Source: an uncultured Bacteroidales bacterium
GTDB taxonomy: Bacteria; Bacteroidota; Bacteroidia; Bacteroidales; Paludibacteraceae
Assembly: GCA_902784425.1 (NCBI GenBank)
Contig: CACZUS010000026.1
Span: 1-33,048, forward strand
Reading direction: 5' to 3'
DNA length: 33,048 nucleotides
Shown: in pieces, positions 1-8,287 of the stretch
How the letters are laid out: each line of letters begins with the position of its first letter
How positions within the stretch are numbered: the first letter of the stretch is position 1
Notes under the pieces: generated by a model
The model's input: the letters and a program-made list of their open reading frames with translations, nothing else
Told to the model about the DNA's origin: nothing
Databases searched by the model: none
Program-made: the position numbers and the translations under genes

Positions 1-159
1 GGAATCCCAGCAGGTGATTACTACGTATTCGACGTACTTGGCAGATACATTAAAACAATCACTATCAATCATAATAATAGTGACCAATTAGGTGCCGGAC
101 TCTATATTCTAAAAAATAAAGAAGGAAAAACGTATACCCTGCTAAATAGCAACAAATAA
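1..159 (+). CDS. C-terminal fragment of a secreted protein with a T9SS type A-like sorting tail (5' truncated)
   Basis: Only the last 52 residues are in the window; the frame is open from base 1 and ends at TAA 157-159. The fragment reads as the end of a type A T9SS sorting domain: a YVFDVLGR-like strand, a GAGLYIL strand and a lysine/asparagine-rich end. In Bacteroidota such tails direct proteins across the outer membrane through the type IX system. The mature function lies outside the window and cannot be inferred. The reading frame is certain and the sorting-domain assignment is good but rests on a short piece. Confidence 0.75.
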   Translation, partial: GIPAGDYYVFDVLGRYIKTITINHNNSDQLGAGLYILKNKEGKTYTLLNSNK

Positions 160-181
160 ATAATAATTGATGTTTTTCTAA

Positions 182-217
182 GGGGGTGCTTCATTTTGAA
201 ACACCCTCTTGCTTTTT
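182..217 (+). terminator. Rho-independent terminator after the T9SS-tail gene
   Basis: A GGGTG/CACCC-based hairpin (about 183-207) with an A/T-rich loop is followed by CTCTTGCTTTTTT. It starts about 23 nt after the stop at 159 and separates this gene from the convergent flavin-reductase gene. Confidence 0.7.
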
Positions 218-251
218 TACGACACTACCCTATTCAAGGGATATCATGAGA

Positions 252-815
252 TTATTTCAGTTGTTCTCCATCATGAAAGGCTTGTCCGACTTTCTTTCCC
301 AATTGAATATATTCGTGATGAATTGGATTGTAACAGATAATGCCCATCTTCTCAATGTCTGGTAATCCGTCGGTTGATAGGAAATTCTCCTGACAAACGA
401 TATTGACTATTTCTCCAATAAGCATATACCCCGATTGATCTCGGTTGAGCGTCTCCTTGACTTTACATTCCAAGGTCAAAGGGAAATTAGTGAAGATCGG
501 CGCGTTCACATGCTCGGATTTCACCACGTTCCAACCTGTCTTTGCGATTTTGTTGGGTTCCTTCTTTGCACTGACAATTCCCACGTAGTCGGAAGCGACA
601 AGCGTATCAACTGTAGCAAATGCAAGCGTGAAAGCACCTTGCAGATCAAGGTTTTCAGTTGTGGCGTGAGAGCCAAGGGAAATCATCACTTCGTTAGTGT
701 CCCATGTGCCACCCCATGCCGCATTCATAGCATTGGGGGTACCTTCTTTGTCATACGTGCCAAGTATCAGCACGGGTTGTGGAAGAGTCCACGGTTTAGG
801 AGAAAAATTTTTCAT
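252..815 (-). CDS. Flavin reductase family protein (FMN-binding split barrel)
   Basis: This 187-residue protein has the split-barrel layout of the flavin reductase-like family: an early strand VLILGTYD, then the PNAMNAAWGG motif (about residues 27-36) that contacts FMN in relatives, and a late GEIVNIV strand. Family members bind FMN and either reduce free flavin with NAD(P)H or act as electron-transfer flavoproteins; the substrate of this one cannot be read from sequence. There is no signal peptide, so it should be cytosolic. The ATG at 815 is preceded by a -7 box at 841-848 and starts the conserved N-terminus. It is monocistronic and convergent with the upstream T9SS gene. A second, membrane-anchored member of the family lies at 8288-8956. 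Confidence 0.85.
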   Translation of the reverse strand: MKNFSPKPWTLPQPVLILGTYDKEGTPNAMNAAWGGTWDTNEVMISLGSHATTENLDLQGAFTLAFATVDTLVASDYVGIVSAKKEPNKIAKTGWNVVKSEHVNAPIFTNFPLTLECKVKETLNRDQSGYMLIGEIVNIVCQENFLSTDGLPDIEKMGIICYNPIHHEYIQLGKKVGQAFHDGEQLK

Positions 816-840
816 ATCTGTGAAAATTATAATATATTAG

Positions 841-848
841 CAAATATA
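841..848 (-). promoter_or_regulatory. Bacteroidota -7 box for the flavin reductase gene
   Basis: The minus strand reads TATATTTG, an exact TAnnTTTG match, 26 nt upstream of the ATG at 815. No convincing -33 TTTG is seen at the expected spacing. Confidence 0.55.
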
Positions 849-902
849 GTGAAATTTCTCACGTTTTTAGAATGAAGCACCCTTCGGTTGTTTCAATAAA
901 AA

Positions 903-1568
903 ATGGCAATGATAGAGATGGAAAAGATAGAGTCAGCCTTTTTGAATAGGGAGAATATAGAAAGATCAACAGAGGAGGCGGAATATCATCCGCTTAAACC
1001 ATTTCTTCCGACAACGACGAAAGTTCTCTTCTTGGGGAGTTTTCCGCCTCAGCGTAAGCGTTGGTGCATGAATTTCTATTATCCTAATTTCATCAATGAT
1101 CATTGGCGAATCATGGGTTCTATATTTTTCAATGACAAAAACCATTTTGTAGATAACAAAGGGAAAATGTTCCGATTGGAATCCATCGTGGAGTTTTTAC
1201 AACAAAAAGGCATTGGATACTATGATACAGCCACGGCGGTGAAACGTTTAGCGGATAATGCATCCGACAAGTTCCTTGAGGTGGTGGAATATACCGATAT
1301 TGAGTCTTTATTAAGAATGATTCCCCAATGCGGAGTTGTTGTCACCACAGGAGAAAAAGCCACGAAAAACGTGATGAATCAGTATTCTTTGTTATCTTTG
1401 CCTTCGGTGGGTAGTTTTGTCCCTTTAAATGATGATGTGGTATTATACCGATTACCGTCATCCTCACGAGCTTATCCTTTGAGTTTAGATAAGAAGGTAG
1501 AGGCGTATCGCAAATTATTTGAATTTGCTGGGATTGGGGGATTGAAAGATAATGATGTAAAAGAATAG
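903..1568 (+). CDS. Uracil-DNA glycosylase superfamily protein (hypoxanthine/uracil glycosylase-like)
   Basis: The 221-residue protein carries the two hallmark loops of the UDG fold. Loop one is VLFLGSFPPQ (about residues 41-50) followed by NFYYPN and HWRIMG; it resembles the GS(M/F)P...YY..P.N.FW.I layout of family 6 deoxyinosine glycosylases. Loop two is LPSSSRAYP (about residues 184-192), the equivalent of the LPSTSPAN loop. Relatives flip out and excise uracil or hypoxanthine; the target here is inferred. The SSR variant and GSFPP differ from textbook family 6. The ATG at 903 was used; ATGs at 909 and 918 are also possible. The stop is only 5 nt before the mcrB-like start, so the three plus-strand genes are probably cotranscribed. 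It could be housekeeping repair or part of the defence module. Confidence 0.8.
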   Translation: MAMIEMEKIESAFLNRENIERSTEEAEYHPLKPFLPTTTKVLFLGSFPPQRKRWCMNFYYPNFINDHWRIMGSIFFNDKNHFVDNKGKMFRLESIVEFLQQKGIGYYDTATAVKRLADNASDKFLEVVEYTDIESLLRMIPQCGVVVTTGEKATKNVMNQYSLLSLPSVGSFVPLNDDVVLYRLPSSSRAYPLSLDKKVEAYRKLFEFAGIGGLKDNDVKE

Positions 1569-1573
1569 ATATT

Positions 1574-4144
1574 ATGGCAGAAAATAAATTCACATGGATT
1601 TCTTTCTATACGGAATTGGCAGAGAAACTGCTTGAATATAAGAATGATAGAACTCTATTGGTTAAGTTCATTTTTGCAGAAGACGGATTACAAGAATTCT
1701 CTGATTATTTGCATTTGCAAGATAAGTCGCAGAAGATAACAGACATTGATCCATTCTCATTTATGGGCATGTTTAATCGAGGTAGTTTATCGTCTGATAA
1801 ACGAATAAAAATTTTAGAGAAAATAAAAGAAGCGTTTAATGTCAAATCTGATATACCTTCCGATTTTGATGGGATACCTGTATTGAACTATGCCAGAATG
1901 TTTTTTTACGATTGGAATAACCTGAAAGAAAGTTGTGATAGGTTGTGGAAGGCGTACGAGGCAATGATGAAGGGGGATTTGACGCTTTGGTTCGAGTATT
2001 ACAATATTGATAAAAGAAAAGCAGAATGTACAATGCCTTTGTTTTGGTGTAATGCACAGAAATATATTGCATTAGATAGTAGAAATGTTAATTATCTGAA
2101 GGGACAAGGTGTTGAGGTCAATGTGTATGATGCAGAATCATATTTGAATTTGCTACAAGCAATAAAAAAGAAAATACAACTAGATGAATCGAATGAAAAC
2201 CTTTTTGTATTGATCTCTTATAGCGCATGGAAAAATTCAAAACCATTTAAATTCAGTGACTTCTGCAATGCTATTAAATCAAAGTTTAAAGAAGGAAACA
2301 TAGGCTTATCTTTGGCAGAACAAAAAACATATAAAAAATATGCTTGGGTTTTTTCAGAACAATTTGAAACAACAAATAAATGTCACTATGAGTTCTGCGC
2401 GGATAATGATACCAGTGCAGGTCATGTGAATAAACACATTTATGTAGAAATCCATCTGGAAAATAAAGAATTTACAGAACATTTTGAACATGTTTTAAAT
2501 CGTATTTCAGGCCTTCATCATTTCATTTGGAAATATAGTGATAGTGGTTATAGAATGAACGATGAGGGTTATGAGATGAAAGGAGATGTAAATGAGGTTG
2601 CTGATAATGTTATCGCAGAACTTATTGAATTAGATAATTTAGTAGGAAAAATAATTAAACAAACAATTCAAAACATGAATACAGATTCTAAGATGACAAA
2701 ATATAATCAAATTATTTCCCATAAGAAAAACATCATCCTTCAAGGCGCACCGGGTACCGGGAAAACGTATAATACTGCGGCTTTGGCTTTGAATATATGT
2801 GGAGTACAAAATGTGGATCTGAACGACCATAAAGCTGTGATGGATTGTTACGAACAGATGCGTTATGATAAAGAGAAAAATTCTAATGGACAAATAGGGT
2901 TCTGTACGTTCCACCAATCGATGGACTATGAAGATTTTGTGGAGGGGATAAAGCCTAAGACAGAAAACGGAATAGTCGGCTATGATATTGAAGATGGCAT
3001 TTTCAAAATTATGTGTGCTAATGCGAATAAGATAACAACTACGACTAAAAACACATCACCAAAAATCGATTTCACAAAGACAAGGGTTTTCAAAATATCA
3101 TTGGGTGAAAAAGGGAAAGATGGTGATGAGATTTTTGATTACTGCATTGAAAATAATGTAATTGCATTAGGTTGGGGAGAAGATAAGGACTTTAGTGGAT
3201 GCCAAACACGAGAGGATTTCAAATCTAAATATATCGATGACAACGAAAGAAAATGGGGAGCTGTAGCGATGGAGATATTCAAACAGTGGATGCAAATAGG
3301 TGACATCGTCTTGGTCTCTCATGGGACAAAATCAGTGAAAGCAATAGCTAAAATTGTAGGCAATTATGAATATCGTAGTGATGCCACAATTGACATGTGC
3401 CAATTTAGGAAAGTGGAATGGTTATATGTAGGAGATTTGATACCGATTTCTAAACTTTATCATAAAAATCTGAGTCAGCAAAGTATTTATGCATTATATG
3501 ATTCTAGAAATAATGGTAAAATAATTAATAATGCAGTAAATGTAGATGTTCTTAACGATATAATCACTGGCGAAATTAATGATGCACCGATACAAAACTA
3601 TGTCCTTATTATTGACGAGATCAACCGTGGCAATGTGTCTAGAATATTTGGAGAATTAATAACCTTGTTGGAGGCTGACAAACGTATAGGAGACAAACAT
3701 CCTATCAATGTCACATTGCCTTATTCAAAAGAATCTTTTGGCGTTCCGTCGAATCTTTACATTATTGGCACCATGAACACGACGGATCGCAGTGTGGGTA
3801 ACATTGATTACGCAGTGAGAAGAAGATTCGCATTTGTGACTCTGAAGGCGGACAAAGGTGTGCTGGAGAAGGAATGTGGCGTAGGATCTAAACAAGTAAA
3901 TTTGTTTGAATCCGTTGAGGCTTTTATCAAGAGAAACAAGACCGAAATGGATTTTGAGGATTTAATGGTGGGACATAGCTATTTCTTCGCTAAGGGAGAA
4001 CCCGAACTAGAGATGCGCTGGCAGTACGAAATTTTGCCGCTATTAAACGAATACATCAAGGACGGAATTATTCGTGCTGAACGGTTAGAATCGGACATGA
4101 CGGTCGAGGATTTCTGTAAGAAATATCCATCCCAAATGAACTGA
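1574..4144 (+). CDS. mcrB: McrB-type AAA+ NTPase with an inserted EVE/PUA-like domain
   Basis: The motor subunit of a McrBC-type modification-dependent restriction system. The AAA+ core has Walker A GAPGTGKT (391-398), Walker B VLIIDEINR (677-685), the McrB GTP-binding signature MNTTDRS (734-740) and an arginine cluster VRRRF (748-752). Between Walker A and B, about residues 496-655 form an extra domain with FKISLGE, VIALGWGE and GDIVLVSHG segments. This resembles EVE/YTH-like PUA folds that read modified bases. The 370-residue N-terminus begins with an uncharacterised alpha-rich region (IDPFSF, NRG, FDGIPVLN; about 58-115). Residues about 275-365 contain a VEIHLENK segment that may be a nuclease-like or specificity fold; I cannot assign it. 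It follows the glycosylase gene by 5 nt and precedes mcrC. GTP use is inferred from the family motif. Confidence 0.88.
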   Translation: MAENKFTWISFYTELAEKLLEYKNDRTLLVKFIFAEDGLQEFSDYLHLQDKSQKITDIDPFSFMGMFNRGSLSSDKRIKILEKIKEAFNVKSDIPSDFDGIPVLNYARMFFYDWNNLKESCDRLWKAYEAMMKGDLTLWFEYYNIDKRKAECTMPLFWCNAQKYIALDSRNVNYLKGQGVEVNVYDAESYLNLLQAIKKKIQLDESNENLFVLISYSAWKNSKPFKFSDFCNAIKSKFKEGNIGLSLAEQKTYKKYAWVFSEQFETTNKCHYEFCADNDTSAGHVNKHIYVEIHLENKEFTEHFEHVLNRISGLHHFIWKYSDSGYRMNDEGYEMKGDVNEVADNVIAELIELDNLVGKIIKQTIQNMNTDSKMTKYNQIISHKKNIILQGAPGTGKTYNTAALALNICGVQNVDLNDHKAVMDCYEQMRYDKEKNSNGQIGFCTFHQSMDYEDFVEGIKPKTENGIVGYDIEDGIFKIMCANANKITTTTKNTSPKIDFTKTRVFKISLGEKGKDGDEIFDYCIENNVIALGWGEDKDFSGCQTREDFKSKYIDDNERKWGAVAMEIFKQWMQIGDIVLVSHGTKSVKAIAKIVGNYEYRSDATIDMCQFRKVEWLYVGDLIPISKLYHKNLSQQSIYALYDSRNNGKIINNAVNVDVLNDIITGEINDAPIQNYVLIIDEINRGNVSRIFGELITLLEADKRIGDKHPINVTLPYSKESFGVPSNLYIIGTMNTTDRSVGNIDYAVRRRFAFVTLKADKGVLEKECGVGSKQVNLFESVEAFIKRNKTEMDFEDLMVGHSYFFAKGEPELEMRWQYEILPLLNEYIKDGIIRAERLESDMTVEDFCKKYPSQMN

Positions 4145-4190
4145 GAATAATAGCTGAGTTACTAATTACATTAACAAAACCCATTATAAT

Positions 4191-4197
4191 GAGGAGG
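4191..4197 (+). promoter_or_regulatory. Strong Shine-Dalgarno before mcrC
   Basis: GAGGAGG lies 11 nt before the ATG at 4209. Most other genes in the window have no such site, as is usual for Bacteroidota. It supports 4209 (or the in-frame ATG at 4215) as the start. An ATG overlapping the motif at 4190 is out of frame and stops almost at once. Confidence 0.6.
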
Positions 4198-4208
4198 CGT
4201 TTGTTTTT

Positions 4209-5516
4209 ATGGGAATGACTAGTGAAATGGCAAATATAAATAATGAACCCAATGTGACGGGAAACGACGTTGAGGTGATTCCAATTATGGAACATGATTT
4301 TATCCAATCACATCATGATCAATTGCAATCCGTGAAATTTGAAGGCACCTCGTCCCAATATATGTCTACTCCACAATATCTGGGTATCGACCAGGATTAC
4401 CGTGCCTCCTACTATATTGGTGCTTCATGGCTAATCGAAAATGAGTTAGCTGTGGTAGTTGCGCCAAAAAACGGGAACACTGATTTCATAAAAATGTTTC
4501 TGGCAGCATTGGAAGTAGACACTCAACATGAGTCTGATTATTTCGCAAAATGCTATGGTATTGATTTTAAGAAAGCGACAATTAAATCTCCTGGAATAAA
4601 TAGCCAATTAACCCCAATGTTGGTCTTGCATTTTTTATCGTTGCTCAACCGTCTCGTGAAGCGTGGATTGAAGAAAGATTACATAACACGTGAAGAAAAT
4701 CTTAAGTCAAAAGTGAAAGGCCGAATTATGATGGGACGGCACTTGCAACAAAATGTTTTTCAACAACGTCAAGACAAGGTTTATTGTCAGTTCCAAGAAT
4801 ATACCGATGACACTCCAGAAAATCGTTTGCTGAAACGTGCATTACTATTTTGTGAACACATTATCGGGCAATGGAAAAATTTACAAACCAAATATTCCAA
4901 AACTGATGTGCCACTTATGTTGAACCATCTAAAAAAACGATTTGACCATGTGACTGACAATATTGAGCCATATCAAATTCAGCATTTGACAACCAACAAA
5001 CTTTTTAAAGAGTACCGTGAGGCCATTCGTGTGGCCAAGATGTTATTACGGCGATTCGATTATAGTGTGGCCAAGGTAGATGTAAATGATAAAGAAAGCA
5101 CACCTCCATTCTGGATTGATATGGCAAGGTTGTATGAAATGTGGGTATGGAACCGATTAAAAGAGAATCGTGTGAACGAAGTCCTATTCCAAGGAAATGG
5201 ATTTTATGGTCGGCAAGTTGCAGATTTTGTGATTCGAGAAGAAAAATTAATTCTTGACGCAAAATATAAACCTAAGTATAAAGAAGATAATTATGCGGAT
5301 ATAAATGACATTCGTGAATTAAGTGGTAATGCCCGTGACGAGAGTTTGTTGCCTGGACTTCCCGATAATTATTCGCCACGATGTGTTATTCTATATCCAG
5401 GGGATAAATGTGAATTGCAAAAAGAGTCTGAAAAACTATTTAGTGAACAAGGGTCTAAAATTCCACATTATTACAATTTCTACAAAATTAGCATTCCATT
5501 ACCGATGATTGAATAA
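4209..5516 (+). CDS. mcrC: McrC family nuclease subunit
   Basis: The 435-residue protein matches the McrC layout: an N-terminal region that contacts the McrB ring, a helical middle rich in RLLKRAL and LNRLVKRGL-type segments, and a C-terminal PD-(D/E)XK nuclease. The catalytic site is visible as VADFVI (D339) followed by LILDAKYK (D350, K352), the D-Xn-DxK pattern of McrC enzymes. In known systems McrC stimulates the McrB GTPase and cleaves DNA after translocation between modified sites. The gene lies 64 nt downstream of mcrB and carries its own strong Shine-Dalgarno. No catalytic residue appears lost, so the pair looks functional. Specificity should come from the N-terminal and inserted domains of McrB and is unknown. 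Confidence 0.9.
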   Translation: MGMTSEMANINNEPNVTGNDVEVIPIMEHDFIQSHHDQLQSVKFEGTSSQYMSTPQYLGIDQDYRASYYIGASWLIENELAVVVAPKNGNTDFIKMFLAALEVDTQHESDYFAKCYGIDFKKATIKSPGINSQLTPMLVLHFLSLLNRLVKRGLKKDYITREENLKSKVKGRIMMGRHLQQNVFQQRQDKVYCQFQEYTDDTPENRLLKRALLFCEHIIGQWKNLQTKYSKTDVPLMLNHLKKRFDHVTDNIEPYQIQHLTTNKLFKEYREAIRVAKMLLRRFDYSVAKVDVNDKESTPPFWIDMARLYEMWVWNRLKENRVNEVLFQGNGFYGRQVADFVIREEKLILDAKYKPKYKEDNYADINDIRELSGNARDESLLPGLPDNYSPRCVILYPGDKCELQKESEKLFSEQGSKIPHYYNFYKISIPLPMIE

Positions 5517-5522
5517 TTGTAG

Positions 5523-5548
5523 AAGTTAAAGGATAGATATTTTAACTT
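5523..5548. terminator. AT-rich inverted repeat, possible bidirectional terminator
   Basis: AAGTTAAA and TTTAACTT form an 8-bp stem with a 10-nt spacer just after the mcrC stop, between convergent genes. The stem is weak and there is no long T-run, so termination is only suggested. Confidence 0.35.
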
Positions 5549-5610
5549 ACAGAATCATCCTTACATTCAACATTCATGATATCTTTGACAGTCTTAAAAG
5601 CCATAGAACT

Positions 5611-5955
5611 TTAGTATTTCATTATGAATTCAAAATACTTTAATTTGAACGCATCGATATTAGTGTTGAATAGTGATCCGTACAAATGTATGGCGGTTCC
5701 AAGAAGATAGAATTGTAGTCTTAGGGGAATATCAGGTCTTTTATTCTCTGCATCTTTCTCAATTCCTATCTTATCCCAAATCTCCCATGCCTCGCTCACA
5801 TCTGGAGAATTGAAAGTATACATTCGTTCTGACTCCCAGTAGTAGTAGCTAATATCGTTATCAAGTTCAATTTCAGGATGTGATTTCTCACCTTTGTAGT
5901 ACCTGCATTTTGCGAGTCTATCTTTCTGTTCTTGTGTCATACCCTTCTTTTCCAT
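5611..5955 (-). CDS. Small hypothetical protein
   Basis: A 114-residue soluble protein that I do not recognise. It is acidic at its N-terminal half (KGEKSHPEIELDND), rich in aromatic residues (YYYWESERMY), and ends in FEFIMKY. It lacks a signal peptide or membrane span. It follows the secreted HExxH gene by 99 nt on the same strand, so it may share its transcript. Its other neighbour is the convergent defence block, but nothing in the sequence links it to defence. The reading frame has sensible composition and an ATG start, so it is probably real. Confidence 0.55.
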   Translation of the reverse strand: MEKKGMTQEQKDRLAKCRYYKGEKSHPEIELDNDISYYYWESERMYTFNSPDVSEAWEIWDKIGIEKDAENKRPDIPLRLQFYLLGTAIHLYGSLFNTNIDAFKLKYFEFIMKY

Positions 5956-6054
5956 GATTAAAAATGATTTAATGGTTAATACTTCCGCTCGCTATGCCTC
6001 TCCTCGTCCGTTCAAGAAGTTGATCCTTCGTCTTTTGAAAATTAGGAATTATAT

Positions 6055-8160
6055 TTACCGTCCCTCAAAGATTTCTTTCCTCACACTACCATCACTCATC
6101 TTCACAAGATGAATGCCTTGTTGCAATGAAGGGATTTGTATGCCTAATAATGAATAGTAGGCAATTGGATAGATTTCTTCGGAAGAATATGTCAATACGT
6201 TAGTGGCTTCCTCTATTAACTCATATCCTGTGCGTTCGGATGTGATATGGATATTAAACACGAAGGTAGCCACCGCGGTCTTACCTCCCTTTTGATACTT
6301 GATAGCTTGTCGGATTGTATAGTTGGAACCGTTCGCCACCTTGCCTGGATATTGCCCAAGGGAGAATGTGAGGCTGTTGGCGTCGAATTCGCTGAAGACG
6401 TAGCCGGAGGCATAATCGCAACGGTTGCCGGAGGCAGAGAACCAATGTCCGTAGCCATTCGCCGAAGAGGCGGAGTTGTTGATCACTCCATTGGCATCGA
6501 CTGCATAGAACATGGCTTGCCCATCGGTTGGTCCCGAGCTGGTCCATTGCGTGAGGAGAGAACCCACCGCCGAGGCTTGCATCTGGAAGGCTGTTCCAAG
6601 GCTGGAGGCGGCAGATCCTTCCACCTTCAGGGTTATACCTTGGTACACGCTTGACGAGGCAGGGAAATAGACATCGTAGGTGAGTTCCACGTCCTTGATC
6701 TCCTCCGTATCGGAGATATTAGCCGCTCCCCAAAGGTTAGTGCCTTTGAATTCAATGGTATAGGGCCATTGGTCATCGTTCGTGATCTCCTCGTCCCACT
6801 TATGCTGAATGTATGCGGAAGGAGAAGGAGAAACGACCAAGAACAGTTTCTTCACCCCTTCGGGCACCACGCAACTCGCCACACCTTTCACCTCTGCATT
6901 GGCATCGGAACTGGTGCAATAGACCTCCTCGTCATAAAAGTATTTCCTTGAACCATCCTCCATAAGTGCCACATAGCCTAAGTGGAACCCCCTGGATGAG
7001 TATTGATTAAAAGTATTATAAGCTGATACATTGGCGGTTACGAACCGTTCCCCGTTAAAATATTGTTTCGCATCCCCTTTGGGAAGAGATGCGCCCTTCG
7101 CAAGCGATGTGAAATCGACGGAGACCTCAGTGCCCGCCTTCGGTACATTGAGCTGGATGATATTGAAACCAGTACTTTGCGGACAACTGCTGTATGTCAC
7201 CTGATACTTAGCCGTCCCGAGCGCAATGTAATCATAGCGGAGCGTGCCGATGTAATCATCCGCCTCATCCCGCACATTATCTATGTCCATCGTAGCCATC
7301 TTCATAGCATAAAAGAAATACTCCATATAGAGGTCGGAAGCATCCATGTTCATCATCTTCATAAAACTCTCGTTCGGGTCTGCCCCATAACCAGGGTTGA
7401 AACGCCACAGTTCACCGATGACATCAATACCATATTTCTCGGTGAGATAATAGTGCCACCAATAAGACTGGTACCTGTGCCACTCGTGCGTCATCGCATA
7501 ATTGTGGGTGTTCATAAATAGATTCCAGCTCTGCTCCCACTTCAATGCGGGATAGGACTGGTTGGCTTGCCATTGCGCAGTCTGCTCCCAGAATGTGGAA
7601 CCACTACCGATGGCGGTTCGGAAGCCTGAATAGCCTTTAAGATCAGCATAGACCTGATATTGGAAAGAGTGACCAACCTCATGAGCAACGGAGTGTCCGA
7701 CTGGCTTGCTGGTGCTTGGACTGAGCCAAAGGGCACCGATGACATCATCATATCCACCACCATAGCACACCCATTCGGTGGTATGGTTCAGTAGAACCAT
7801 CATCTTGTATTTCGATACATTGGAGTTGTCTTCATCACAGAAAGCCAGCGTGCCAATGTTCATGGCATAAAAGCCCTCGCATTTATTCAGTAGGTCATCA
7901 ATATCTACCCGATAGGTTGAAGGCGCATTCGTAGGGTTTGTATTGCCGTAATACTTGTCCCAGTAAACAATGAAGTTGTCGCTTTCCTTCGAACGAGACT
8001 TGGACCATGTGTATTGGTTGTTAGGGTCGTTTTCACTATAGATTAACGTATCCGTTCGATTCTTCCATTCACGAGGAATGTAAAGACTCTTTTGAGCGGA
8101 AAGAGACATCGAGAAAAGGAAGGATGTCCATGCGAGTAATGAGAATAAGAGTGATTTCAT
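6055..8160 (-). CDS. Secreted putative metallopeptidase-like protein (DUF6055-like, DUF4859-like)
   Basis: The 701-residue protein starts with a signal peptide (about 22 residues, ending LSLSAQ). Residues about 40-330 contain HEVGH (160-164), then WEQTAQW with E192, 27 residues after the last His. That is the HExxH...E layout of gluzincin zinc proteases. The region resembles the DUF6055 family; I recognise it from memory and have not searched. Residues about 495-650 look like DUF4859 (DVELTYDVYFP ... NYTIRQAIKY), a beta-rich domain of secreted Bacteroidota proteins. The last 45 residues (YYSLLGIQIPSLQQGIHLVK) resemble a degenerate T9SS type A tail. A protease acting on host or dietary glycoprotein is an inference; no substrate is visible. 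Confidence 0.75.
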   Translation of the reverse strand: MKSLLFSLLAWTSFLFSMSLSAQKSLYIPREWKNRTDTLIYSENDPNNQYTWSKSRSKESDNFIVYWDKYYGNTNPTNAPSTYRVDIDDLLNKCEGFYAMNIGTLAFCDEDNSNVSKYKMMVLLNHTTEWVCYGGGYDDVIGALWLSPSTSKPVGHSVAHEVGHSFQYQVYADLKGYSGFRTAIGSGSTFWEQTAQWQANQSYPALKWEQSWNLFMNTHNYAMTHEWHRYQSYWWHYYLTEKYGIDVIGELWRFNPGYGADPNESFMKMMNMDASDLYMEYFFYAMKMATMDIDNVRDEADDYIGTLRYDYIALGTAKYQVTYSSCPQSTGFNIIQLNVPKAGTEVSVDFTSLAKGASLPKGDAKQYFNGERFVTANVSAYNTFNQYSSRGFHLGYVALMEDGSRKYFYDEEVYCTSSDANAEVKGVASCVVPEGVKKLFLVVSPSPSAYIQHKWDEEITNDDQWPYTIEFKGTNLWGAANISDTEEIKDVELTYDVYFPASSSVYQGITLKVEGSAASSLGTAFQMQASAVGSLLTQWTSSGPTDGQAMFYAVDANGVINNSASSANGYGHWFSASGNRCDYASGYVFSEFDANSLTFSLGQYPGKVANGSNYTIRQAIKYQKGGKTAVATFVFNIHITSERTGYELIEEATNVLTYSSEEIYPIAYYSLLGIQIPSLQQGIHLVKMSDGSVRKEIFEGR

Positions 8161-8192
8161 ACAGAAATAATATCATGGTTTTCGTTTAATTC

Positions 8193-8250
8193 TCCACATT
8201 ATACACACCACCAACAACAAAGAGCAACAGAATGGCGCTCTATATGTGGA
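8193..8250 (-). terminator. Nested stem-loop after the anchored flavin-reductase gene
   Basis: An outer stem TCCACAT (8193-8199) with ATGTGGA (8244-8250) encloses a second hairpin AGAGC/GCTCT (8221-8225, 8237-8241). On the minus strand the inner hairpin is followed by TTTGTTGTT. It lies 38 nt after the stop at 8288 and 33 nt before the next gene, so it may terminate one transcript or structure the leader of the other. Confidence 0.35.
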
Positions 8251-8287
8251 ATAAAATTTATTTCATTGGATAAAGGACAGCGACCAA

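Noticed and set aside
5542-5604. 20-residue minus-strand ORF (MAFKTVKDIMN ...) downstream of the 114-residue hypothetical gene
   Set aside because: Too short, overlaps the inverted repeat at 5523-5548, and has no feature beyond an ATG.
6247-6654. Long plus-strand open frame opposite the secreted HExxH gene
   Set aside because: It is antisense to a gene with signal peptide and recognisable domains, and its composition is not protein-like.
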